DNA of 64,000 nt from Streptomyces sp. JHA26 (GCF_002005565.1 NZ_BDJC01000026.1:1-64000); one strand, 5' to 3'. Numbered from the stretch's first letter, positions 43,394-52,626 are shown. Numbers and translations are program-made. Notes: generated by a model from the letters alone, not told the origin.

Positions 43394-44962
43394 TCAGCCG
43401 CCTTCCTCCCGGAACGTCGCGAGGAAGGCGGTGAGCGCCCGCTCGTTCGCGGCGTCGTCCCAGTCGGCGGCCGGGGTCGTCCAGCGCAGCGAGAAGCTGC
43501 GCCCGCCGCCCAGCAGGAAACCCCGCCCGAACGTGCGCACCCGGACGCCGTCGTCCTCGGCGAGCCACTCCATGTCGGCCGCCTCGCGCCCCCGGTAGGT
43601 CGTCGCGCGGATCCCGCCGACCCTCCGGTACCCGCTCCACCGCTCCAGGCCGGGTTCGACCTCGTCGCGCCAGACCGCCACGGGGTCCGCGCCCGCCCGC
43701 TCGCTGTAGGTGACCGCGAGGGTCCGCGGATCGCCGACCGCCCCGAAGACGGCCCGGTACGATCCGTCCGGCGCGCGCGAGGTGCCCAGCCGCCGCCAGT
43801 TCCCGGGGAGGGCCACGGAGAAGCCCTCCGGCGCCCGGTAGCGGCGGAACCCGGCGGGGACGGCCGCGCCGGACCCCGACGGGGACGGCGTCGCACCCGG
43901 CCGGGGAGCGGGGGAGGGGGGCGCGGCGGTGCCGGCGGGCGGCGCGGCGGGGGAGGAGGGGCGCTGCCGCGTACCGGCGCCGGTGTCGCCGCCCGTGCCG
44001 GACAGGCCGTGGGCGGCGGCCAGGACGGCGACCGTGACCGTGGCGGCGGCCACCGCGGTCACGGAGACCGCCGTCCGCCGGTTCCACCCCCGGCCGGCAC
44101 GGCGGGCGGCGGCCCGGGGCGCCGGGGGCGTCCCCGCATCGGGATCCTCCGACAGCACCTGGAGGAGGGCCTCGCGGACCACCGGACGGCTCAGCCGCTC
44201 CCGGGAGTTCCTGCGCAGCAGCCCCTGCACCACCGGGGTGAGCGGCCCGGCACGCACCGGGGTGAGCAGCGGCAGCCGGTCCACGCCCTTCAGCGTGGCC
44301 TCGAGGCCGCCCCGGTCACGGAACGCCGGACGGCCCTCGACCATCGCGTAGAGGATCGCCCCCAGCGTCCACAGGTCGGCCGTCGGTCCGATCCGCTCGT
44401 CGCGGGCCTGCTCGGGGGAGGCGTACGAGGGAGCGGTGAGCCGCGGGGCGAGGGTGGCGCCGGCCAGTCCGAAGCCGGCGACGACGACGGAACCCTCCTC
44501 GCGCACGAACACCTGTCCCGGGCTCAGCTCGCCGTGTGTGATGCCCTGTCCGTGCGCCGCCTCCAGTACGTCCAGCAGCTCCAGTCCGACGCGTGCCGCC
44601 CGCGCGTGGGTGAACGCGCCCCGCTCGGCCAGGAGTTCGCTGAGCGGCGTACCGCCGACCCGTTCGGTGACCGTCCACAGGGCGCCGTGCTCCACGACCG
44701 CATCGACCACCGCCGCCACCCGGTCCGGACGCAGCAGCCGCACGGTCTCGCAGGTCCGCACGACCCGGCCGGTCATCCGGCGGGCGCTCTCGTCCGGGGG
44801 GTCCTCCGGGAGGCCGACCTGTGTCACCAGGCACGGGCGGCCCGTCCCGGTGTCCTCCCCGGACCAGCAGACGCGGTTCGTCTCCCGGTGGACGACCTCG
44901 AGCAGGCGGTGGCGCCCGGCGACCAGGTGGTGTGCGGAGACGTGCGCCCTGCCCATGGCCAC
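43394..44962 (-). CDS. Membrane-anchored serine/threonine pseudokinase with extracytoplasmic domain
   Basis: About 522 residues. N-terminal kinase fold (about 15-270), a single membrane span (TAVSVTAVAAATVTVAVLAAAHGL), a Pro/Ser-rich linker and a C-terminal beta domain (GFSVALPGNWRRLGTSRAPDGS). The kinase core is broken: the VAIK lysine is replaced (LVTQ, about Q48), the HRDLKPxN loop is HGELSPGQ (143-150), and DFG is GFG (163-165). APE-like SPEQ and DLWTLG are kept. It should bind partners but not phosphorylate. Start GTG 44962 or ATG 44956. Confidence 0.88.
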   Translation of the reverse strand: MAMGRAHVSAHHLVAGRHRLLEVVHRETNRVCWSGEDTGTGRPCLVTQVGLPEDPPDESARRMTGRVVRTCETVRLLRPDRVAAVVDAVVEHGALWTVTERVGGTPLSELLAERGAFTHARAARVGLELLDVLEAAHGQGITHGELSPGQVFVREEGSVVVAGFGLAGATLAPRLTAPSYASPEQARDERIGPTADLWTLGAILYAMVEGRPAFRDRGGLEATLKGVDRLPLLTPVRAGPLTPVVQGLLRRNSRERLSRPVVREALLQVLSEDPDAGTPPAPRAAARRAGRGWNRRTAVSVTAVAAATVTVAVLAAAHGLSGTGGDTGAGTRQRPSSPAAPPAGTAAPPSPAPRPGATPSPSGSGAAVPAGFRRYRAPEGFSVALPGNWRRLGTSRAPDGSYRAVFGAVGDPRTLAVTYSERAGADPVAVWRDEVEPGLERWSGYRRVGGIRATTYRGREAADMEWLAEDDGVRVRTFGRGFLLGGGRSFSLRWTTPAADWDDAANERALTAFLATFREEGG

Positions 44963-45040
44963 CCCCGTCCGTGCCGCCGGCTCTCGGCTCGCCCAGGGAT
45001 ACGGTGAGCGGGCCGGGGTGTGTTCAATCCGGCCCGCTCC

Positions 45041-45063
45041 GTTCTGCGCGTCCCGCGCGGAAC
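45041..45063 (-). terminator. Hairpin after the threonine dehydratase gene
   Basis: GTTCTGCGCG (45041-45050), a 3-base loop, CGCGCGGAAC (45054-45063): a 10-bp stem with one G-T pair. Confidence 0.6.
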
Positions 45064-45070
45064 GCCGGCG

Positions 45071-46039
45071 TCAGCGCGGCCCGAAGCGGTCCGCCCAGGC
45101 CGTCATGTCGGCGATCGTGGCGTTCCCCCCGCACACCACCAGCCCGATCCGGGCCCCGCCGCCCACCCGCTCCACCACCCGCCGGGCCGCGGGCAGCAGG
45201 CAGCCGGCGGCCGGCTCGGTCCACACCTTCGCGTGCTCGGCGAGCTCCAGGGACCCCTGGACGGCCTCCCGGTCGGACACCACGAGCACGTCGGTGACCA
45301 GCGCGGACACATGGTCGTACGTCAACTGCGAGACGGACGGGGCACTGAGCGTGGTGACGACCGACGACAGCGGGACCGGCAGCGGGCCGCCCGCCGCCAG
45401 CGCCCGGGACATGGCCTCGGCACCCTCCGTCTCCACGCCCCAGATCCGCACGTCCGGCCGACGGGCCCGCAACGCCGCCGCCACCCCCGCGATCAGCCCG
45501 CCGCCGCCGATGCTCACGACCACGTCGGTGAGCTCCCCGGCGTCCTCGGCGAACTCCAGCCCCACGGTGCCCTGCCCGGCGATCACCACGGGATCGTCGA
45601 AGGGATGGACCAGCGTCAGCCCCTCCTCCCGCAACCGCGTCACGAGCGCGAAGGCGCTGTCCATGCCGTCGGTGAGCCGCACCAGCGCACCCGCCTCCTC
45701 GGCGGTCTCCACCGAACGCGCGGGCGCCGTGCGCGGCATCACCACCGTGGCCTTCACGTCGAGCGCGGCGGCCATGACCGCCACGGCGATGCCGTGATTG
45801 CCGCCGCTGACCGCCACGACACCCGCGGCCCGTTCGGCTTCGGTCAGCGACAACAGCTTCGCCGTCGCGCCGCGTGCCTTGAACGACCCGGTGCGCTGCA
45901 ACAACTCCAGCTTCGCGGTGACCGGGGCCCCGAGCAGCGCGGTCAGCCCCGGGCTCGGTACCGTCGGGGTGCGCACGACATGGCCGGCGATCCGTTCGGC
46001 CGCGGCTTCGATCTGAGTGATCCCGATCAAGGCAGTCAT
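45071..46039 (-). CDS. PLP-dependent threonine/serine dehydratase-like enzyme
   Basis: 322 residues. The PLP lysine is K54 in QRTGSFKARGA, with the phosphate loop GGNHGIAVA and the C-terminal GGGGLIAGVA. Fold type II, catabolic threonine dehydratase or serine racemase group. No regulatory ACT domain follows, as in the short catabolic enzymes. Start ATG 46039. Confidence 0.86.
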   Translation of the reverse strand: MTALIGITQIEAAAERIAGHVVRTPTVPSPGLTALLGAPVTAKLELLQRTGSFKARGATAKLLSLTEAERAAGVVAVSGGNHGIAVAVMAAALDVKATVVMPRTAPARSVETAEEAGALVRLTDGMDSAFALVTRLREEGLTLVHPFDDPVVIAGQGTVGLEFAEDAGELTDVVVSIGGGGLIAGVAAALRARRPDVRIWGVETEGAEAMSRALAAGGPLPVPLSSVVTTLSAPSVSQLTYDHVSALVTDVLVVSDREAVQGSLELAEHAKVWTEPAAGCLLPAARRVVERVGGGARIGLVVCGGNATIADMTAWADRFGPR

Positions 46040-46346
46040 CCTTCCGGCGCGGGTGGTGATCCACGCCGCCTCGCAGCCTTCCGCGCGACGTGCCCCGGGT
46101 CAACAGGGTCCCCGGGCGAGGCCGCCGGGGCTCCCCGGGCCCCCGCGCGGCATCGGGCGAGGGGACCGCGTGCCCGGGCACGCCGCCCACGCCCCGGCCC
46201 CCTGCGCCCGAACCGGAGGCTGCCGCGGTGGACGGGCACCGCTCCCCGCCGGGCGGGCACCTCGCCGTCCACCACGTACCGCACGACCTCGGCGTCCTCG
46301 ACGGTCGTGCCCGCCGCCGCGGCCGGTTCCGCCGGGAGACGGCCGG
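46040..46346. other. Intergenic region, possible coding remnant on the minus strand
   Basis: 307 bases between the dehydratase start and the TerD-CAP stop. On the minus strand near 46200-46310 a frame reads VEDAEVVRYVVDGEVPARRGAVPVHRGSLRF (in part), which looks protein-like but has no good start. It may be a decayed or very short gene; otherwise nothing is recognised. Confidence 0.3.
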
Positions 46347-47639
46347 TCAGCCGCCGAAGAGCTGGGTCCAGTACATGCCCGCCCGGCCGCCGCCGGCCAG
46401 GCCGACCCCGATGTGGGTGAAGTCGGCCCTCAGGATGTTGGCCCGGTGCCCGGGGCTGTTCATCCACCCCTCCACCACCTCGGCGGGAGAACGCTGGCCG
46501 CAGGCTATGTTCTCGCCGACCGTGCGCCGCGTGGCGCCCGCCGCGGCCGCCCGGTCCCAGGGCCTGCCGCCGTCGGGGTCGGTGTGCGAGTAGAAGTTCC
46601 GGGCCACCATGTCCGCGCTGTGCGCCTGCGCGGCCGTGGTGAGCCGCGGGTCGGCGGCCAGCCCGGGCAGGCCGGCCCGGGCCCGCTCCCGGTTGGTCAG
46701 GCCGACGACCTCGCCCGTCGCGCGGTCCAGGCCGTCCGGTGTCAGCGGCACGGCCCACAGGGCCGTCCAGTACGTGTCGCTCGAGGGCCCGCCGGTGGCG
46801 TGGCCCCAGCCGGCGTGTGTGAAGACGGCCTCGTACAGGGTGCGCCGGGCCCGCTCGGTGCGCAGGCAGTGCTCGACGAACTCCGCGGGCGTGCGCGGGC
46901 CCGAGACCAGGTGCTCGCCGACGGTGAGGTACGCGTACCCGGCCAGGACGACGCGCTGGTGGACCGAGACGCCGTCCCGGGTCTCCACGCTCAACGCGCC
47001 TCCGGCGGCCATGGCGCCGGCGTGCGAGCGGGCCGCGGAGGCCAGGCGCGCGTCGGCCGAGACGGGAGGGGAACCGGCCGTCGCGCGGGCGGAGTTGACC
47101 AGCTCGAGAAAGCCGTCCGGGGCGGCGGGCGGCGGCGCTGCCGCGTCGGGGTCCTGGGCGTCGTCCACGACCTCCACCCCGAAGTCCCGGGCGAGACCGG
47201 CCAGTCCGTCCGCGTATCCCTGGCCGAGGGCGCGCAGCTTCCAGCCCCCGCCGCGCCGGTAGAGCTCGGCGAGCAGCAGCACGGTCTCCTGGCGCGGGCG
47301 GGGCGGGGAGAACCGGGCGAGCACGCGGCCGGCCGCGTCGGTGACGTGGAGCGCAGGAGAGGGCAGGCCGCTCAGCGGCATCCCGGGGTCGGCGGGGCTG
47401 ACGGCCACCGTCACCCGGGTGGCACCGGCGCGCAGCCGCCGCGGATCGACGGTGAGCGTGTCGTCCCGCAGCCGGGCACCGGGGGCGTCGGGCTGGTTGT
47501 AGAAGACGAAGTCGCCGTCACCGCCCACCTTGCCGCCGTCGTCGGTGATGAGGGCGGACACGTCGAACCCGCCCGGCACCCGCACGTTCACGGGGCCGCC
47601 CGGCAGGGGGACGTTGCCGCCGGGGACCAACTCGCTCAT
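46347..47639 (-). CDS. TerD domain fused to two CAP (SCP) domains
   Basis: 430 residues. Residues about 1-165 are TerD-like (LVPGGNVPLPGG, GDGDFVFYNQPDAPGA, ETVLLLAELYRRGGGWKLRALGQGYADGL). Two CAP domains follow: the first (about 185-310) lacks most of the family histidine/glutamate set; the second keeps HSADM, FYSHTDPDG, VGENIACGQ and GHRANILRADFTHIG. No signal peptide is present, unlike most CAP proteins. TerD proteins are linked to tellurite and stress resistance and can bind calcium. Function of the fusion unknown. Start ATG 47639. Confidence 0.85.
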   Translation of the reverse strand: MSELVPGGNVPLPGGPVNVRVPGGFDVSALITDDGGKVGGDGDFVFYNQPDAPGARLRDDTLTVDPRRLRAGATRVTVAVSPADPGMPLSGLPSPALHVTDAAGRVLARFSPPRPRQETVLLLAELYRRGGGWKLRALGQGYADGLAGLARDFGVEVVDDAQDPDAAAPPPAAPDGFLELVNSARATAGSPPVSADARLASAARSHAGAMAAGGALSVETRDGVSVHQRVVLAGYAYLTVGEHLVSGPRTPAEFVEHCLRTERARRTLYEAVFTHAGWGHATGGPSSDTYWTALWAVPLTPDGLDRATGEVVGLTNRERARAGLPGLAADPRLTTAAQAHSADMVARNFYSHTDPDGGRPWDRAAAAGATRRTVGENIACGQRSPAEVVEGWMNSPGHRANILRADFTHIGVGLAGGGRAGMYWTQLFGG

Positions 47640-47729
47640 CCTGTGCCGCCCTGTGTCGCGGTTCGCCATGGGGTGGGGTGCCCGGACAACGTCCCCCGGC
47701 CGGCCGGGGTTCCCGGCGTCCGGCCGGGG

Positions 47730-50681
47730 TCAGCCCGACGCGGTCGGCTCCGGTGCGACGAGGCCCTGCCGGTAGGCGACCGCGACGGCCTCCGTACGGC
47801 TCGAAGCACCCAGCTTGGCGAGGATGTGGGAGACGTGGACGCTCGCCGTCTTGGCGCTGATGAACAGCTCCTCGCCGATCTGCCGGTTGGTGCGTCCCAG
47901 GGCGAGCAGCCGCAGCACCTCCTGCTCGCGGGCCGTCAGCACCGCCGTACCGCCCCCGGCGGGCGCGGCGTCCGTCAGTCCTCCGCGCCGGACCAGGGCG
48001 TCCAGCCGCTCGCGCAGCAGCGTGGCACCGAGCCGGTCGGCCTCCCGGCGTACGGCGTCGGCCTCGGCGGCCGCCTCCTGGTGGCGGCCCGCCGCCAGGA
48101 GGGCTCCGGCCAGGCGCAGCCGGCACCGCGCGCGTTCGTAGGGGTCGCCGTACGCGAAGGCGGCCACCGCCCGCTCCCAGGACGCCGGGTCAGGCGCGGC
48201 GGCGGAGATCCCGGACCACTCGGCCTCCGCCCGCGCCAGCCACGCCTGGCCCTCCGGGCCCTGGGGGAGGTCGTCGTAGCCGTGCTCGGCGGACCAGCGG
48301 GCCTCGGCCAGCAGTTCGGCCGCGGTGTCCGTCCAGCGGGCCGCTCCCGGCCCGTCCCCGGCCCGGCGCAGCTCGGCCACGGTGTCGGCGACCGCGGACA
48401 GCGCGAGCGTGGCGAGCCGGACGGTCACGGCGGGCCGCGTGCCCGCCTCGGTGAGCACGAGCGCCTCGACGGAGGACCGCATCCACCGCACGGCCTCCTC
48501 CGCGTCCCCGCGCAGCGCCGCCGCGTCGGTCAGCACGATTCCGCCGACCATCCGCGCCATCCAGTCGAACGGCCCCTCCAGCAGGGCCCGGGCCCGCTCG
48601 GCCGCCCCGAGGTCGCCGCGCGCCAGCGCCACGTACAGTCCGGGACCGAGGGCGTGACCGCTCAGGGCCGGCCGCACCCCGGCCTGCTCGGCGGACTCGA
48701 GCAGCACCTCGTCCCAGTGGCCCAGCGTGTACTGCACGAGCAGCCGCAGGTACCGCATCTCCCGCGGATAGGGCGAGGACAGCAGCCCGGAGCGCCGGGC
48801 CCGGTCCAGTCCCTCCGCCGCCCAGAACAGGCACTCCTCCACGTCACCGGACTCGAAGCAGCCGATGGCGAGGTTGAACAGCGCGCGCATCTCCACGGGC
48901 GTGTTGCCCGCCCGCCGCGCCAGCTCGCGCGCCTCCAGCAGCCGCTTCCGGCCCGCCGGGGTGGACCGGTTGCCCCCCTCCAGACTCGTCAGGGAGATCA
49001 GCAGATCGGCGCGGGCGTCGGTGACCCCCAGGTCCTCCGCGACCCGCAGGGCCCGGCGGGCGACCCGCAGCGCGGTCTCGTTCTCCCCGACCTGGCGGGC
49101 CGCCGTCACATGGGTGGCCGCGGCCCACACCCACGTCGACGACGGGGGCTCGGCGGGGATCAGGCCGAGCGCCTCGCTGCTGTGGGCGTACGCGGCCGAC
49201 AGGTTGTCCACGCTCAGCAGGTTCCCGGCGAGCGTGTAGCGGACGCGGGCGGCCAGCTCCAGGTCCGCGTCCTGGCCGAGGCCCGCCAGCGCGGACCGGG
49301 TCAGGGAGACCGCGCGGTGCAGCTCCCCGGCGTGCGCGGCGGCGGCCGAGGCGCGCAGCGTCAGCGTCACCGCGTCGGGGCCGACGGGACGTGCGGCGGC
49401 GTCGACCGCCGACCACAGGTCCAGGACCGCCTCCAGGTGCCGCAGCTCCTCGGCCGGCGCGCCGACCCGCTGGGCGTGGTCGGCGGCCTCCAGCGAGGCG
49501 GCCAGGGCCTCGGGCAGGTCGTGGCTCTCCCGGTAGTGGTGGGCGCGCTCGGCGGCGCTGTCGGACCGGCGGCCCGCCCCGGCGAGCAGCCGGGCGAACG
49601 CGCCGTGCAGCCGGGCCCGTTCGCCCGGGAGCAGGTCGGCGTAGACCGCCTCCCGGGCGAGGGCGTGCCGGAAGGAGTACGCGCCCCCGTCGCCGGAGAC
49701 GAGCAACTGCCGCTCCACGGCCTCGCGCAGCGCCGACTCCAGCTCCTCCTCGGGCAGCCCCACGGCGTCCCGCAGCAGGCCGTGCCCCACGCGGCGCCCG
49801 GCGACGGCGGCGGTGCGCAGCACCTGCTGGGCGGTGTCGGACAGCTGCTCGAACCGGATGAGCAGGACGTCGGCCAGACCGCTGGGCACGCCCCCGGCGG
49901 GCGTGTCCGTGGCCGCGACCAGCTCCTCGGCGTAGAAGGCGTTGCCCTCGGCGCGTTCGACGATCCGGTGCACGGTGGTGTCCGGCAGCGGCCGCTCCCG
50001 CAGCGCGCGCACCAGCCGGGCCACGTCGGCGTCCGGCAGGGGCCGCAGTTCCAGCCGCTCCACGGCGGGCAGCCGCACCAGCTCGGCGAGCAGCGGGCGC
50101 AGCGGGTGGCGGCGGTACAGGTCGTCCGCCCGGTACGAGGCGAACACCGCGATCCGGTGGCGCTGGAGCACCCCCCTGCTGAGCAGGAACCTCAGCAGGT
50201 CCCGGGAGGACTGGTCGGCCCAGTGCAGGTCCTCCAGGACCAGCAGCAGCGGCGCGGCGTCCGCCAGGTCGGTCAGCAGGGCGGCCACGCCCTCGAAGAG
50301 CAGCAGTCGCGAACGCGGGGCGCCGGCGTCGTCCTCCGGACCGCCCCCCAGCAGCCGCTCGGCCACCGGGTGCGCGGCCAGCACGGGGGCGAACCGCTCG
50401 TCGGCGGCCAGCACCCCGAGGATCTCGGTGAACGGCAGATACGGCAGGCCGACGTCGCCCAGGTCGACGCAGTGCCCGGTGAGCACGGTCGTCCCGGCCG
50501 CGGCGGCCCGCCCCGCGACCTCGTCCAGCATCCGGGTCTTGCCGACCCCGGCGTCCCCGGCGACGAGCACCGCGCGGGCCTCACCGCCGCGGGCACGGTC
50601 CAACGCCTCGGTGAGACGCGCGAGTTCGTCCTCGCGGCCGACGAGTGGGCGGGTGGGTGAGGTCTGTGACACGCCGCCCAT
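47730..50681 (-). CDS. LuxR-family (LAL) ATPase transcriptional regulator
   Basis: 983 residues. N-terminal AAA-type ATPase (Walker A AGDAGVGKTRML; Walker B in LLLVLEDLHWADQ), a long helical TPR-like sensor region, and a C-terminal LuxR HTH (LTAREQEVLRLLALGRTNRQIGEELFISAKTASVHVSHIL). Large LAL regulators in streptomycetes control metabolism or secondary metabolites in response to small ligands. The ATG 50681 is 50 bases past the stop of the UBP zinc-finger gene, so it may share the operon of the redox module; the target genes are not evident. Confidence 0.88.
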   Translation of the reverse strand: MGGVSQTSPTRPLVGREDELARLTEALDRARGGEARAVLVAGDAGVGKTRMLDEVAGRAAAAGTTVLTGHCVDLGDVGLPYLPFTEILGVLAADERFAPVLAAHPVAERLLGGGPEDDAGAPRSRLLLFEGVAALLTDLADAAPLLLVLEDLHWADQSSRDLLRFLLSRGVLQRHRIAVFASYRADDLYRRHPLRPLLAELVRLPAVERLELRPLPDADVARLVRALRERPLPDTTVHRIVERAEGNAFYAEELVAATDTPAGGVPSGLADVLLIRFEQLSDTAQQVLRTAAVAGRRVGHGLLRDAVGLPEEELESALREAVERQLLVSGDGGAYSFRHALAREAVYADLLPGERARLHGAFARLLAGAGRRSDSAAERAHHYRESHDLPEALAASLEAADHAQRVGAPAEELRHLEAVLDLWSAVDAAARPVGPDAVTLTLRASAAAAHAGELHRAVSLTRSALAGLGQDADLELAARVRYTLAGNLLSVDNLSAAYAHSSEALGLIPAEPPSSTWVWAAATHVTAARQVGENETALRVARRALRVAEDLGVTDARADLLISLTSLEGGNRSTPAGRKRLLEARELARRAGNTPVEMRALFNLAIGCFESGDVEECLFWAAEGLDRARRSGLLSSPYPREMRYLRLLVQYTLGHWDEVLLESAEQAGVRPALSGHALGPGLYVALARGDLGAAERARALLEGPFDWMARMVGGIVLTDAAALRGDAEEAVRWMRSSVEALVLTEAGTRPAVTVRLATLALSAVADTVAELRRAGDGPGAARWTDTAAELLAEARWSAEHGYDDLPQGPEGQAWLARAEAEWSGISAAAPDPASWERAVAAFAYGDPYERARCRLRLAGALLAAGRHQEAAAEADAVRREADRLGATLLRERLDALVRRGGLTDAAPAGGGTAVLTAREQEVLRLLALGRTNRQIGEELFISAKTASVHVSHILAKLGASSRTEAVAVAYRQGLVAPEPTASG

Positions 50682-50731
50682 CCTGACACGCGCCGCCGGA
50701 CGGTGGGCCGGCGCCGCCGGTCCGCGAGCGG

Positions 50732-51085
50732 TCAGCGCCGCAGCGTGTCGGCCCAGTCCTCCGGGACCCGTCCCGCCGGGCCGGGCGAGGGCTGGTCGCC
50801 GGGGTGGCTGCGGGGCGGGGCGAGGTCCGGACCGGAGGGCCGCACCTCGTCGGTCGCGTAGTCCCAGAACCAGTCCTCGCCGGGCTCGAAGCTCTGCACC
50901 ACGGGATGCCCGGTGGCCCTGTAGTGGCCGGTCGCGTGCTGCCCCGGAGAGCTGTCGCAGCAGCCGACGTGGCCGCAGGCGGCGCAGCGCCGCAGGTGGA
51001 ACCACCAGCCGCCCGTCGTGTCGCACTCGACGCAGCCGGTGCCGCTCGGCGCGGCGGTGGGGTCGATTCCGGTGTCGCTGGTCAT
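50732..51085 (-). CDS. UBP-type zinc finger protein
   Basis: 117 residues. The ZnF-UBP signature CVECDTTGGWWFHLRRCAACGHVGCCDSSPGQHATGHYRATGHPVVQSFEPGEDWFWDY has the CxxC, CxxCG.xxC and HxxH zinc ligands plus WFWDY. UBP fingers bind free C-terminal glycines of ubiquitin in eukaryotes; bacterial versions probably sense other ligands or proteins. In many actinobacteria such a gene sits with the receiver-reductase fusion and cNMP-binding histidine kinase found here. ATG 51085; an 86-base gap with 21-bp repeats separates it from the kinase gene. Confidence 0.85.
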   Translation of the reverse strand: MTSDTGIDPTAAPSGTGCVECDTTGGWWFHLRRCAACGHVGCCDSSPGQHATGHYRATGHPVVQSFEPGEDWFWDYATDEVRPSGPDLAPPRSHPGDQPSPGPAGRVPEDWADTLRR

Positions 51086-51103
51086 GCCGGCTCCTCGGTC
51101 GGT

Positions 51104-51190
51104 TCGGGCCCGGTCGCGGTCGTGTCGGGCCCGGTCGCGGTCGTGTCGGGTTAGTCCGCGGCCGGTTCGGGTTAGTCCGCGGCCGGTTCG
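51104..51190. repeat. Two sets of 21-bp tandem repeats at the kinase gene 3' end
   Basis: Unit A is repeated at 51104-51124 and 51125-51145 (core GGGCCCGGTCGCGGTCGTG). Unit B is repeated at 51146-51166 and 51167-51187 (core GGGTTAGTCCGCGGCCGGT), with a third, imperfect copy beyond. On the minus strand unit B reads PEPAAD followed by TAA, so the copy number sets how many spare stop codons follow the kinase. Confidence 0.8.
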
Positions 51191-52626
51191 GGTTCGTCCG
51201 CGGTGAGCGGGAGAAGCACCTGGAAGCGGGTGTCGCCCGGCACGGAATCGACCCGGAGGGTGCCGTGGTGCTTGTTCACCACGATCCGCCAGGAGATGTC
51301 CAGGCCGAGTCCGGTGCCCTCGCCCACCGGCTTGGTGGTGAAGAACGGGTCGAAGATCCGCTCCCGGATCTCCGGGGCGATCCCGGTGCCGGTGTCGCGG
51401 AACTCCACCAGCAGCCGGTCGTGGTGGAGCGCGGTCCGCACGGTCAGCGTGCCCTCGCCGCCCGCGCCGTCGTTCATCGCGGAGACCGCGTTGTCGATCA
51501 GGTTGGTCCACACCTGGTTCAACTCCGCCGGGTACGCCGGGACGGCCGGCACCGTGCGGTCGTACTCCTTGACGACCTCGATCCGGGGGCCGATCTTGCC
51601 CGACAGCATCAGCAGCGTGCTGTCGAGGAGTTCATGGACGTCGACGGTCCGGTACGGCGCCCGGTCGAGCTGGGCGTACTGCTTGGCCGCGTCCACGAGG
51701 TGGGAGACGCGGGCGGTGGAGTCCGCGATCTCGTTCATCAGCAGCTCGGTCTCGACGGTGTAGTTGAGCCAGCCGACGGCTCCCGGCAGGATCTCCGCGT
51801 CCACGGCCGCCGCGACCTGCTCCAGCCACTCGGTGTCCAGGCCGGCCTGCACGAACGTCGGCGCGAGCTGCCAGCCCTGCTCGATGCCGTGGTCCTTCAG
51901 CCAGTCGGTGAGGGCGTCCTCCCGGTCGGCGGCCTCCAGCGGGCTCAGCGACGGCGCCTTCGCGACCCGCTCGGCCGTGCGTTCCTGGATCTCGATGAGA
52001 CCGGCCAGCGCGTCCCGGGAGAACGGGCCCTCGGCGATGACGGCGAGCTTGTGCCGCATCTTCGCCACCCGCTCCCGCAGCGTCGACGTGGCGCGTACGG
52101 CGGCCGCCGCCGGGTTGTTGAGCTCGTGCGTGAGACCGGCGGACAGCGAACCGAGCGCGAGCAGCCGCTCCCGCTGCCCGATGGTCCGCTGGTTGTTCTT
52201 CGAGCCGAAGAACAACCCCTCCAGCAGGTGCACGGCCATCGGGAACCACTCCCGCATGACGGACGCGAAGGTGTCCGCCGGCAGGACGAAGAACCGCGTC
52301 GGCTCGGTGACCCGCAGAGAGTTGGTGTAGACCTGCGGCACCCGGTCGCCGACGTACGCCTGCATCGCGCCCGCGTACACCCCGCGCTGCGAGGTGCGGT
52401 TGGTCTCCACGTCGTCCCCGCCGACCCGGCGGGAGAGCACGACCGTGCCGTCGAGCATCACGTAGAAGCAGGTCGCGGGCTCGCCCTCGGTGTACACCGG
52501 GCCGGGTTCGAACAGCTCCACCCGGCCCTCGGCGCACAGCCGGCCCAGCTGCTCGGGCGAGAGCTTCTCGAAGAGGAACAGCTTCCCGATCTCCCCGGGG
52601 CTGCACGGCATCGGCCGCCCGCTCAC
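51172..52626 (-). CDS. Sensor histidine kinase with N-terminal cyclic-nucleotide-binding domain
   Basis: 484 residues. A cNMP-binding domain (about 20-145: LFEPGPVYTEGEPATCFYVMLDGTVVLSRR, ending at FVLPADTFASVM), a dimerisation region with H167 (AGLTHELNNPAAAAV), and a HATPase domain (NQVWTNLIDNAVSAM, FRDTGTGI, FDPFFTTKPVGEGTGLGLDI). No membrane span, so it is a cytoplasmic sensor. The GTG start at 52626 overlaps the stop of the receiver-reductase gene by 4 bases, indicating coupled synthesis. Probable signal: cAMP or a related nucleotide; probable target: the adjacent receiver domain. Confidence 0.88.
   Translation of the reverse strand: MSGRPMPCSPGEIGKLFLFEKLSPEQLGRLCAEGRVELFEPGPVYTEGEPATCFYVMLDGTVVLSRRVGGDDVETNRTSQRGVYAGAMQAYVGDRVPQVYTNSLRVTEPTRFFVLPADTFASVMREWFPMAVHLLEGLFFGSKNNQRTIGQRERLLALGSLSAGLTHELNNPAAAAVRATSTLRERVAKMRHKLAVIAEGPFSRDALAGLIEIQERTAERVAKAPSLSPLEAADREDALTDWLKDHGIEQGWQLAPTFVQAGLDTEWLEQVAAAVDAEILPGAVGWLNYTVETELLMNEIADSTARVSHLVDAAKQYAQLDRAPYRTVDVHELLDSTLLMLSGKIGPRIEVVKEYDRTVPAVPAYPAELNQVWTNLIDNAVSAMNDGAGGEGTLTVRTALHHDRLLVEFRDTGTGIAPEIRERIFDPFFTTKPVGEGTGLGLDISWRIVVNKHHGTLRVDSVPGDTRFQVLLPLTADEPEPAAD

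Noticed and set aside
46017..50660. Very long plus-strand open frame (over 1500 codons)
   Set aside because: Antisense to the TerD-CAP and LuxR-type genes, both with clear domains; the translation is repetitive Gly/Arg/Val and non-homologous.
51104..51190. Tandem repeats considered as a CRISPR array
   Set aside because: Units are contiguous without spacers and are part of a coding tail; no cas genes.
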